46,193 bases of DNA. Origin: Streptomyces inusitatus (GTDB taxonomy: Bacteria > Actinomycetota > Actinomycetes > Streptomycetales > Streptomycetaceae). The notes beneath the pieces are model-generated. The model ran no database searches and was not told where the DNA came from. It saw only the letters and a list, made by a program, of their open reading frames with translations. The stretch lies in the NCBI RefSeq assembly GCF_014651115.1, contig NZ_BMWG01000026.1, positions 1 through 46,193 on the forward strand, given 5' to 3'. Numbering within the stretch: the stretch's first letter is position 1; each line of letters opens with the position of its first letter. The position numbers and the translations under genes were made by a program. This document shows, in pieces, positions 1 through 6,932 of this stretch.

Positions 1-679
1 CGATCGGCAGTGAGAGCGCCAGGCATCCCACCGCCGCCCCGGCGGTCAGCGGGACGGCCGCGCAGACGGTGCCCACCGCGTACTCCTGGAGATCGAGGAC
101 CGGGACCGTGGGCGGCTGGCTGTCCAGCTTGGAGAAGAGCAGCTTCTCGCTGGTGATCGTCCGCGAGGTGAATCGGGTGATCTTGTGCCGGGCCAGATGG
201 TCGCGGCGGCCGTTGGGGTCGAGCTGGGTCAGCAGGCACTTGCCGAGCGCGCTGGCGTGGGCCGCGAAGCGGAAGTCGACGTACTCATTGACCTTGGGGG
301 TGCGCGGGCCGTCCGCGTACTGCGTGATCCTGACCTCGCCGTCCACATACCGGCTGAGGTAGACGGCGGCGCCCACCGAGTCGCGGATCTCCGCGAGGGT
401 GTCCTGAAGCTTGATCTCCAGCGCCTGCTGCCGGCTGGCCCCGGAGCCCAGCAGCACCAGAGAGTCGCCGATCACATAGGCGCCGTCCGAGATCTGCTCG
501 ACATAGCCCTCGCGCAGCAGCATCTCCAGCAGCGGGGACAGATGCGCGGCGGGCAGCCCGCTCTCGCGGCCGATCTGCGCGTCGGTGACCCCGCCGGAGT
601 GCCGGGAGACCGTCTCCAGAACGCGCAGGACGTACCGCACCGAGTGGAACGGCGCGGTCGGCTCCGGCTTCAGCGCCAC
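1..679 (-). CDS. IclR family transcriptional regulator (C-terminus cut by window edge)
   Basis: 226 codons are visible and the frame runs off the left edge. The N-terminus reads as a winged helix-turn-helix (about residues 10-60, with 'GGVTDAQIGRESGLP' as the recognition region). It is followed by the start of an IclR effector domain, including the typical 'FAAHASALGKCLL' motif. The GTG start at 679 is well fixed: an in-frame TAG lies four codons upstream and a GGGGGAG Shine-Dalgarno sits 5-6 bases before it. It lies downstream of and co-directional with ehuBCDA, so it probably senses a compatible solute or its breakdown product and controls that operon. That role is inference from position. 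Confidence 0.9.
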   Translation of the reverse strand, partial: MALKPEPTAPFHSVRYVLRVLETVSRHSGGVTDAQIGRESGLPAAHLSPLLEMLLREGYVEQISDGAYVIGDSLVLLGSGASRQQALEIKLQDTLAEIRDSVGAAVYLSRYVDGEVRITQYADGPRTPKVNEYVDFRFAAHASALGKCLLTQLDPNGRRDHLARHKITRFTSRTITSEKLLFSKLDSQPPTVPVLDLQEYAVGTVCAAVPLTAGAAVGCLALSLPI

Positions 680-837
680 GGTCTCCCCCTAGCAGGTCGT
701 CGCCGCACGGCATCCGTACCACGATAGCGGCCAAGAGCATCCAAAGGGGGAGCTGTTGGCGAGAATACGGGGTGCGTCCCCGCGCGCTGCACGAGCTTAT
801 CTGGAAGGCATATGCCCGCGACATCCTCCTGTGAACC
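680..837. other. intergenic gap between ehuA and the IclR gene
   Basis: 158 bases without a convincing gene. The spacing is large enough for a separate promoter for the IclR gene, but I cannot point to clear -35/-10 boxes. No strong terminator hairpin with a T-tract follows ehuA, so read-through into the regulator is possible. Confidence 0.4.
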
Positions 838-1689
838 TCAGAGCACCGCGCTCAGAAACTCCCGGGTCCGCTCCTGCTCAGGATCGCCGAACATCTTCTC
901 CGGGTGGCCGAATTCAATGACCTTCCCCTCGTCGAACATCATGACGCAGTCGGAGATGTCCCGGGCGAAGCTCATCTCGTGCGTCACGCAGAGCATGGTG
1001 ATGTCCGTGGTGCGCGCGATGTCCCGGAGCAGATCCAGGACCCCGGCCACCAGCTCCGGGTCGAGCGCGGACGTCACCTCGTCCAGCAGCAGGACCTTGG
1101 GCCGCATCGCCAGCGCCCGCGCGATCGCCACCCGCTGCTGCTGCCCGCCGGAGAGCCGGCCCGGGTAGGTGTCGCTGCGGTCTTTGAGACCCACCATGTC
1201 CAGGAGTTCCAGGGCCCGTTCGGCGGCCTCGTCCCGGGACATTCCCAGTACCTGGACCGGGGCCTCGGTGATATTCCGCAACACGCTCATGTGCGGGAAA
1301 AGATTGAACTGCTGGAAGACCATTCCCATGTTCTTCCGCACCTCCCGGACATGTTTCTCGCCCGCCGGGACCAGCTTTCCGTTTCTCTCCTCGTGGGAGA
1401 GCGGGGTCCCGTCGACCGTGATCGTGCCCTCGTCCGGTTTCAGCAGGGTCATCAGCAGCCGCAGAATCGTGGTCTTCCCCGAACCGGAGGGCCCGATCAG
1501 TGTCACGTGCTTCTTGGGGAAGACCCGGAAGTCCAGCGAGTCCAGGACCGTGTTGGAGCCGAAACGTTTGGTCACCCGGTCGAATCGGATGAGTTCGTCC
1601 GCGGTCGTGCCCGTGCCGACGGTGGCGCGCCCCTGGGCGCGGCCCCCGGCATCGGTGTCGGTGTAGGCGTTGGCGGTGTCAGCGGGCAA
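838..1689 (-). CDS. ehuA: Ectoine/hydroxyectoine-type ABC transporter ATP-binding protein EhuA
   Basis: 283 residues, a polar amino acid/opine-type ABC ATPase that would energise import through EhuC and EhuD at the inner face of the membrane. Walker A GPSGSGKT lies at about residues 66-73, the Q-loop in 'MVFQQFNLF', the signature LSGGQQQR at about 179-186, Walker B VLLLDE at about 199-204, and the H-loop in 'CVTHEMSFA'. A poorly conserved stretch of about 30 residues precedes the domain. The start is a TTG at 1689 overlapping the end of ehuD, with GGAG just upstream. No better ATG/GTG exists before the ATPase domain. It is the last gene of ehuB-C-D-A. Ectoine specificity is inferred from gene order and EhuB similarity; another compatible solute or polar amino acid is possible. 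Confidence 0.85.
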   Translation of the reverse strand: MPADTANAYTDTDAGGRAQGRATVGTGTTADELIRFDRVTKRFGSNTVLDSLDFRVFPKKHVTLIGPSGSGKTTILRLLMTLLKPDEGTITVDGTPLSHEERNGKLVPAGEKHVREVRKNMGMVFQQFNLFPHMSVLRNITEAPVQVLGMSRDEAAERALELLDMVGLKDRSDTYPGRLSGGQQQRVAIARALAMRPKVLLLDEVTSALDPELVAGVLDLLRDIARTTDITMLCVTHEMSFARDISDCVMMFDEGKVIEFGHPEKMFGDPEQERTREFLSAVL

Positions 1690-2329
1690 GACGACGCTCC
1701 AGTGTGCGCATGAGGAAGGATGCCGGACAGGAGAGGAGAATGAAGGCGATGCCGACGACCGTGACCGCCTCGACCGTCAGAAAGGTCTCGGACGAGAACT
1801 GCCGCGCCTCACCGAGCATTTCCATCACTCCGACGACGAACAGCATCGGCGTGTCCTTCAGCATCGCGATGACGTAGTTGCCGAGCGCCGGGGCCACCCG
1901 GCGGATCGCCTGCGGCAGGATCACCACACCCCAGGTCCGGCCGCGCGAGAGGCTGAGCGCGGTCGCCGCCTCCCACTGGCCCCGGGGGACGCCCTCGATC
2001 CCCGCGCGATACACCTCGGCGGTGTACGTCGAGTAGTGCAGACCGAGCCCCACCACGCCGGTCACCATCGCGGACAGGGTCAGACCCCACTCGGGCAGGA
2101 CGTAGTAGAGGAAGAAGAGCTGCACCAGCAGCGGTGTGTTCCGGATGAACTCGGTGAACACCGCCACCGGCCCGCGCACCAGGGCGGGCCCCGAGCGCTG
2201 GGCCACCGCCCACACCAGGCCGAGGCCGAAGGCCAGCAGCGCGCTCAGCGCCAGCGCCTGCGCGGTGACCAGCAGACCGTCCGCGAGGCGCGGCAGGAAG
2301 GCGTCCACGGCGGACCAGTCCCAGTTCAC
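1679..2329 (-). CDS. ehuD: Ectoine/hydroxyectoine-type ABC transporter permease EhuD
   Basis: 216 residues, integral membrane permease of the HisM/GlnP type. Several hydrophobic segments are visible. The EAA-type loop that docks the ATPase reads 'GVPRGQWEAATALSLSRGRTWGVVILPQA', and the typical 'FIRNTPLLVQLFFLYYVLP' lies in the first half. The ATG start overlaps the ehuC stop by four bases, implying translational coupling. With EhuC it should form the heterodimeric channel of the importer. The substrate is inferred from the operon, not from the permease itself. Confidence 0.87.
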   Translation of the reverse strand: MNWDWSAVDAFLPRLADGLLVTAQALALSALLAFGLGLVWAVAQRSGPALVRGPVAVFTEFIRNTPLLVQLFFLYYVLPEWGLTLSAMVTGVVGLGLHYSTYTAEVYRAGIEGVPRGQWEAATALSLSRGRTWGVVILPQAIRRVAPALGNYVIAMLKDTPMLFVVGVMEMLGEARQFSSETFLTVEAVTVVGIAFILLSCPASFLMRTLERRLAR

Positions 2330-3081
2330 CGGCGCTCACCCCCGCTGCTCGCGGCGGCTGCTGCCGCCGCCCGGCGGCGCGGTGCGAACAGCCGGCGCGG
2401 CGAGAGCGCCGCCCGCCGCGGCGGCCCCTCGCCCGCCCCGGCCCTCGCCCGGCGCTCCAGCACCCGCATCCCCCGGGTCATCGCGAAGGCGATCACGAAG
2501 TACACCAGCAGGATCACCGTGTACACGGGCGCGCTCTGACCTGTGGCGTTGCGCACCAGCGCCGCGCCGAACGCGAGGTCGGACACTCCCATGACGGAGA
2601 CCAGCGCCGTCCCCTTCAACAGCTCGATCAGCAGATTGTTGAAGGGCGGGATCATCTCCGGCCACGCCTGCGGCAGGACGATCCGCCACAGCCGCTGCCC
2701 GGGGGGCAGATTCAGGGCGACGCCCGCTTCGTGCTGCCCCCGCGGCACTGCGGCGACCGCGCCCCGCACCACCTCGGAGCCGTACGCCCCGTAGCTGAGC
2801 CCCAGCGCCAGCACGGCGGCCCACATCGGCTCCAGCTGCCAGCCGAGGCCCAGCGGCAGCACGAAGAAGAGCCAGAACATCAGGATCAGCGCCGACGTGC
2901 CCCGGAAGACCTCGAAGTAGACCCCGGCGGCGAACCGGACGATCCGGAGCCGGTTCAGCCGCGCCAGACCGGTGACGAAGGCGACCGCCGCAGCGAGGGC
3001 GGCGCTGAGGAAGGTCAGCTGGAGGGTGATCCAGACGCCGTCCAGCAGGATTTCCCACAGACCCGGAGTGATTTCGCTCAT
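2326..3081 (-). CDS. ehuC: Ectoine/hydroxyectoine-type ABC transporter permease EhuC
   Basis: 251 residues from the ATG at 3081, which overlaps the ehuB stop as ATGA. A GTG at 3090 is in frame but sits too close to the GGAGAA Shine-Dalgarno. The protein has the His/Glu/Gln permease fold, with 'YFEVFRGTSALILMFWLFFVLP' and the EAA loop 'AVPRGQHEAGVALNLPPGQRLWRIVLPQA'. The last 40 residues are an Arg/Ala-rich cytoplasmic tail not typical of the family. It partners EhuD. Confidence 0.87.
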   Translation of the reverse strand: MSEITPGLWEILLDGVWITLQLTFLSAALAAAVAFVTGLARLNRLRIVRFAAGVYFEVFRGTSALILMFWLFFVLPLGLGWQLEPMWAAVLALGLSYGAYGSEVVRGAVAAVPRGQHEAGVALNLPPGQRLWRIVLPQAWPEMIPPFNNLLIELLKGTALVSVMGVSDLAFGAALVRNATGQSAPVYTVILLVYFVIAFAMTRGMRVLERRARAGAGEGPPRRAALSPRRLFAPRRRAAAAAAASSGGERR

Positions 3082-3992
3082 GACCGGCACTTCTCCTCGG
3101 CGGTGAGATCCGTCATCTGGTCCGCCGTGAAACCGAAGGGCCGCATGATCTCCAGCAGCTCACCGCTCTTCTTCAGCTTGCGCAGCTCACGGTTGAACGC
3201 GTCGCGGAGTGTGGTCTCAGGGGTCCGGAAGGCGAATCCGCCGGCGCTGACGACCGGTTTCCCGTCGACATGGGGAGTGACCTCGTCGATGACCTCCGCA
3301 CGGGTGCTCTCGGTCTCCCGCACCACATTGCGCGCGGTGACCGCGGTGCCGACGAAGACATCGATACGTCCCTGTTCCACGGCGAGCAGCCCGGCCAGCT
3401 GATCGGGGAGGGTCGTGACCTTCCCGACCCCGGCCTCTCTCGCGTACTCGATCTGGGCATAGCCGATCCCGGTCGCCATCCTCGCGCCGGACTCGGCGAT
3501 GTCCCGGTAGGTGCGCAGCTCTTTCGGGTTTCCCCGCGCCACGATGAAGGCGTCGAGCATCTGATATTCGGGATCCGCGAAGACGACCTGTTCGCAGCGG
3601 GTCGGATTGATGTACATACCGGCCGCCACCACATCGAACTGGAGCGAATTCAGACCGGCGATCAGCGAGCCGAACTCGGTGGGGAAGGGCTGGACGTCGG
3701 GCACGCCCAGCTCCTTGAAGATCCGCCGGGCGACGGCGGGCGCGGAGCCGGTCATCCTCCCGTCCTTGCCGATGTAGCCGTAGGGCTGCTCACCCGCCAG
3801 CCCCAGCCGTACGGTCCCCGTCGCGCGCAGCTGCTCCAGCAGCCGGCCGCCGTCGCCGTCGTTTCCCGTCGCGACCCTGGCGCAGCCGGCGCTCGCGCCC
3901 GTCGCGCCCAGGGCCGCGGCTCCCGCCAGCAGCGAGCGCCGCCGCAGGGCGGGACGGGCGGTCTGTCGTGTTCTCTCCGGTGGTCGGGCCAT
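3078..3992 (-). CDS. ehuB: Ectoine/hydroxyectoine-type ABC transporter substrate-binding lipoprotein EhuB
   Basis: 304 residues from the ATG at 3992; an upstream in-frame extension to 4088 lacks a good start context. The N-terminus has a twin-arginine-like run 'RRRSLLAGAAALGATGASAGC', and the Cys is the likely lipidation site, so this is probably a Tat-exported lipoprotein on the outer face of the membrane. The rest is a type-3 extracellular solute-binding domain. 'LAGEQPYGYIGKDGRMTGSAP' early in the domain and 'DVVAAGMYINPTRC' resemble EhuB proteins. First gene of the ehuBCDA operon; its promoter should lie in the region shared with the peptide locus at 4406. Confidence 0.87.
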   Translation of the reverse strand: MARPPERTRQTARPALRRRSLLAGAAALGATGASAGCARVATGNDGDGGRLLEQLRATGTVRLGLAGEQPYGYIGKDGRMTGSAPAVARRIFKELGVPDVQPFPTEFGSLIAGLNSLQFDVVAAGMYINPTRCEQVVFADPEYQMLDAFIVARGNPKELRTYRDIAESGARMATGIGYAQIEYAREAGVGKVTTLPDQLAGLLAVEQGRIDVFVGTAVTARNVVRETESTRAEVIDEVTPHVDGKPVVSAGGFAFRTPETTLRDAFNRELRKLKKSGELLEIMRPFGFTADQMTDLTAEEKCRS

Positions 3993-4405
3993 GCTCGCCC
4001 GGCTACCCCGGCGCCCCGCCGTTATGCGGACCGCTTCGGCCCCGCCCGCCCCGGCGGTGACGGCCCCCCAAGGCGCTGAATGTGACATGCGTCACTCTCG
4101 ACTGCCGGGCAAGCCGACTTACTTCGCATAGTGGGGCATATATCGGTTTAGTAGTGTTGATCATGGCGAAACTTCGCCGTTCTGGCTATACAAATGATGC
4201 GTACTTGACAAACTCCGGTCGTGTGAAAATCGCGAGATGGTCACGGTGCGGTCGCGGATTCAATTCCTCCGCTTTCTGTTTCTCGCCGTTTAAACATCTT
4301 CTGATTCAGGCCGTATTTCCAGGTGGCATTGCGTGTCCCGTGTCGAGTGATGTTGTATATGCCGTGCAGCGATCAACTAAGGACTGTTGAGGGGAAAGAC
4401 TGGTT
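3993..4405. promoter_or_regulatory. Divergent regulatory region between ehuB and the peptide locus; locally AT-rich
   Basis: 413 bases with no convincing gene. The first about 100 bases are GC-rich, but about 4110-4385 is much richer in A/T than the rest of the window, with runs such as TTTAAAC and TATACAAATGATG. A perfect -35-like TTGACA lies at 4205-4210. The best -10-like sequence (GAAAAT at 4225-4230) is spaced only 14 bases, so the promoter call is tentative. The block probably carries the promoter of the plus-strand locus and that of ehuB. Confidence 0.45.
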
Positions 4406-5479
4406 ATGGCGACGATCAAGATCAATCCCGCTCGGTACAGTCAGTTCGGGTCGGCGGAGGGGAGTGTTTTCTGCCTGATCACGAACCGCGAGATCGAGAA
4501 CGAGCTGGAGATCGTCAAGGAAGCGCCATATACGGAATACCGGACCATCCTCATCGGGCAGGGCGATGACTTTGAGGCGATGCTCGCCGCAGGAACGATT
4601 CCTCAGCAGTCGCATTCCTTGGTCATCTCGCCGTACCGGTTCTTTGAGTCCCCCTCGGAAGAGGCCCTCGGCCCGAATCGCAAGCTGATGGGGATGGCCT
4701 GCAACTCGACGCCGGCCGATCTCGACATCATCCGGCACTTCATCGGAGTCATCGAGAAGACCTCGGCCAAGGAGCAGGGCGAGTTCAGCGACCGCTTCTT
4801 CCAGCTCGCCGAGTCCACCGATCACCTGCTCTACGTCGACGAGCGCCACGGCACCCGCGCCGTACTCGACCACCTCGCCGACGGCCTGATCTGGAACCAG
4901 CAGGCCGGCCCCCTCGAATGGGGAGAGCAGCAGATCGTTCCCTCCGGAGAGATCAGCGTCCTGCCGATGCAGATCGTCGAATTCGACGAGAACCTGCACC
5001 TTCCACTCGAAGGAAGCATCGCGTTCCGCGGATTCCCCATCCTGCACAGCGGTACACCGTCGTTCATCCGCAAGGACCAGGCCCGCCTCTCCGGCAAGCT
5101 CGCCGGCCTGGAGCACGAGGCGGTGGTCTGCGACGTCACCAAGGGAACGATCACTTCACTGCGCCCCTTCCGCAAGGAGGGCGCGGCGGTCGCCAAGGTC
5201 TTCGAGACCATGTTCGAGATCGACTCGCGCTATGCGCTGGTCTGGGAGATCGGACATGCCCTCAATACCAGCCTGGACATTCTGCCGGGCAACCATGCCA
5301 TGAACGAGGTGTACGGCGGTGAGCGGGGCTGCCTCCACTGGGGGCTGGGCCTCACTCCCTTCACTCAATACCACCTCGACATCATCTCGCCCGACACCAC
5401 CGTCTACACCGAAAGCGGTGGCGTGGTCCTGGGCGACAAAGGCGGCGCTTCCAGCGTTCGCATGGCCGCTGTCGTCTGA
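4406..5479 (+). CDS. M29 aminopeptidase-like protein, first gene of the peptide locus
   Basis: 357 residues, cytoplasmic, no signal peptide. The C-terminal 80 residues carry a pattern resembling M29 (aminopeptidase T/AmpS) metal sites: Glu281 in 'VWEIGHALN', Glu301/Glu306 and His311 in 'NEVYGGERGCLHWGLG', and His323-x-Asp325 in 'YHLDIISPD'. Loops between these are shorter than in true M29 enzymes. Start ATG follows GAGGGGAAAG. The gene directly precedes two identical 19-residue peptide genes and has a same-length paralog downstream (5858-6931), so a plausible role is processing or modifying the peptide. I do not recognise a characterised orthologue; the M29 link is from motif reading only. 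Confidence 0.7.
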   Translation: MATIKINPARYSQFGSAEGSVFCLITNREIENELEIVKEAPYTEYRTILIGQGDDFEAMLAAGTIPQQSHSLVISPYRFFESPSEEALGPNRKLMGMACNSTPADLDIIRHFIGVIEKTSAKEQGEFSDRFFQLAESTDHLLYVDERHGTRAVLDHLADGLIWNQQAGPLEWGEQQIVPSGEISVLPMQIVEFDENLHLPLEGSIAFRGFPILHSGTPSFIRKDQARLSGKLAGLEHEAVVCDVTKGTITSLRPFRKEGAAVAKVFETMFEIDSRYALVWEIGHALNTSLDILPGNHAMNEVYGGERGCLHWGLGLTPFTQYHLDIISPDTTVYTESGGVVLGDKGGASSVRMAAVV

Positions 5480-5535
5480 CCGGCCATGAGCGAATCGCGC
5501 GAGCGCGAATCCATGACGGAAGGGAGGTGTCGGCC

Positions 5536-5595
5536 ATGAAGAAGACCATCAAGGTTCGCAAGAACAGCAACTACCTGGGCACCCTGCTGGGCTGA
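5536..5595 (+). CDS. 19-residue peptide, copy 1 (MKKTIKVRKNSNYLGTLLG)
   Basis: A 20-codon gene preceded by GGGAGG. The product is a basic N-terminal half (MKKTIKVRK) followed by a neutral segment NSNYLGTLLG, a layout that suggests leader plus core. There is no Cys and only one Thr in the putative core, so lanthionine or azole chemistry is unlikely. A second gene 130 bases downstream encodes exactly the same peptide. The two copies differ at four bases, all silent third positions (Leu14, Thr16, Leu17, Leu18), the mark of selection on the peptide. Too short for ordinary gene callers. Confidence 0.8.
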   Translation: MKKTIKVRKNSNYLGTLLG

Positions 5596-5597
5596 GC

Positions 5598-5637
5598 CCG
5601 GCAGCAGGACCGGATCTCAGGTCCTGCCGCCTGCCGG
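5598..5637 (+). other. Hairpin between the two peptide genes
   Basis: CCGGCAG-CAGGACC (5598-5611) can pair with GGTCCTG (5620-5626) and CTGCCGG (5631-5637), giving a 14-bp stem with a four-base bulge and an eight-base loop. There is no T-tract. It could stabilise or process the transcript of the first peptide copy, or partly terminate it. Confidence 0.55.
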
Positions 5638-5665
5638 ATCGAGTAACGGTGGGGAGGTGTTCGCC

Positions 5666-5725
5666 ATGAAGAAGACCATCAAGGTTCGCAAGAACAGCAA
5701 CTACCTCGGCACGCTCCTCGGCTGA
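5666..5725 (+). CDS. 19-residue peptide, copy 2 (identical product)
   Basis: Encodes the same 19 residues as 5536-5595, with its own strong GGGGAGG Shine-Dalgarno. The first 13 codons are identical to copy 1; the remaining differences are CTG/CTC, ACC/ACG, CTG/CTC and CTG/CTC. The repeated unit includes the ribosome-binding region ('GGGAGGTGT..GCC'), so the duplication covered the whole translation unit. A strong hairpin follows at 5786-5824. The pair looks like a gene-dosage device for a peptide needed in excess over its neighbours. Confidence 0.8.
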   Translation: MKKTIKVRKNSNYLGTLLG

Positions 5726-5785
5726 GCCGGGTAATTGGCCGCCACGCGCGAAACGCTTGAGAAGAATCGCGCCGGGTGTGCCGTA

Positions 5786-5824
5786 AGTGAGGCGGGCCGA
5801 GGTGATAGCTCGGCCCGCCTCACT
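5786..5824 (+). terminator. Strong hairpin after the peptide pair (terminator or attenuator)
   Basis: Perfect 16-bp inverted repeat AGTGAGGCGGGCCGAG / CTCGGCCCGCCTCACT with the seven-base loop GTGATAG, plus short outer pairing (GTGCC / GGCAC). No T-tract follows, which is common for streptomycete terminators. Placed between the peptide genes and the second M29-like gene, it would leave most transcripts ending after the peptides and let a minority continue. Confidence 0.75.
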
Positions 5825-5857
5825 GACACATTGGCACAATGCTCTGGGAGCGTCACA

Positions 5858-6931
5858 GTGATTATCGTCAATCCTGAGGCCTACCGCCAGTACCCGGCAG
5901 GCCACAATCGGTTCGTACTCGTCCTGGAACAGCGATTCTCCGACTCTTTCCAGATCGAGCCCCCGAGCCGTTACGAAGCATGGGACACGGTCACGGCCGA
6001 GGAGGGGCAGTCCCTGACCGACGTACTGCGCTCCGGCGTCCCGCAGGACAGCGATGTCCTCGTCGTGGCCCATGACGACCGGCTGCTGACAGCTCCCGCA
6101 GTCGAGGTGGGGCCGCGCCGTACCGTCGCCGCCCTGCGCGCGGGCACCGGCCCTCTCGCCCTCGACCAACTGCGCGGCCTCCTGGCATCACTGGAGAAGG
6201 CCGAGCCCGAGGCCATCGGCCCGACCGGTACCGCGCTCGGCGACGCCCTGGCGGCGGCCGGCGGCCTGATCCTCGAAGACGCTCTGACCGAGTCCGTGGC
6301 CAAGGTGACCTTCGGCGCGCCGACATGGTCCCGGGCGGACACCGGCGCCTTCCTGCCCGGCGCCGTGCAGAGCGCGCCCACGGGCCTGCGGAGGCTGGAC
6401 CTCACAGGCGCCGGCACCACCGTCACCGGGCAGATCGCCGTGAAGGGCTGGTCCGTCGTGCGCACCCGCGCCACGGGAACGGCCCACTGCCACGAGCTGT
6501 TCGAGAAGCTCTCCGGGCTTTCCCACTACCCGCTCGTGCTCACCGTCGAGGACGGGACGGTGACCGACATGAAGGCGACCGAGACGGGATCCGCGACCGC
6601 GGCCGCCGCCCTGACACAGCTCTTCACCGCCGACCCGGGCCATTCCCAGGTCGCCGGAGTCGAGTTCGGCATCAACCCGGCCGCCCCTCAGCTGCCCTTC
6701 AACTCCGAGTCCAACGCCGTCGCCACAGGCAGGGCCGCGGCCTCCGTTCATCTGCTGCTCGGCTCGCTGCCGCTGACCGAGTTCCAGATCGTTCTCGAAT
6801 GCGCCACCAGCTCCCTCACCGCGCTCGGCGGCACCGAGCCCCTGGCGGGAGCGGGCACCACCGCCGCCACCGGGCCGAGCCCCCGCCGCCGGATGAACCG
6901 CGTCACCGCGGCCAGCTGCGGCTGCCACTGA
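5858..6931 (+). CDS. Divergent paralog of the M29-like protein with degraded metal site
   Basis: 357 residues from the GTG at 5858 (GGGAG seven bases before it), exactly the length of the protein at 4406. Both begin with a '(I)xxxNPxxYxQ' motif and share the C-terminal layout. Here the Glu of 'GVEFGIN' and the His of 'SVHLLLG' remain, but the paired acidic residues are Ala and the HxD pair is 'VLE'. It therefore probably no longer binds metal as its partner may, and could be a regulatory or peptide-binding subunit. The tail ends 'AASCGCH', with two Cys close together. A frame-open extension to 5735 runs through the hairpin and is not believed. Confidence 0.75.
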   Translation: MIIVNPEAYRQYPAGHNRFVLVLEQRFSDSFQIEPPSRYEAWDTVTAEEGQSLTDVLRSGVPQDSDVLVVAHDDRLLTAPAVEVGPRRTVAALRAGTGPLALDQLRGLLASLEKAEPEAIGPTGTALGDALAAAGGLILEDALTESVAKVTFGAPTWSRADTGAFLPGAVQSAPTGLRRLDLTGAGTTVTGQIAVKGWSVVRTRATGTAHCHELFEKLSGLSHYPLVLTVEDGTVTDMKATETGSATAAAALTQLFTADPGHSQVAGVEFGINPAAPQLPFNSESNAVATGRAAASVHLLLGSLPLTEFQIVLECATSSLTALGGTEPLAGAGTTAATGPSPRRRMNRVTAASCGCH

Positions 6932-6932
6932 C

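Noticed and set aside
4082..4390. Plus-strand 102-codon frame in the AT-rich region
   Set aside because: No ribosome site, codon use unlike the neighbours; the region looks like promoter DNA.
5536..5725. Lanthipeptide, lasso or azole-type precursor classification
   Set aside because: The peptide has no Cys, and no LanM/LanB, lasso cyclase, YcaO or radical SAM gene is present in the window.
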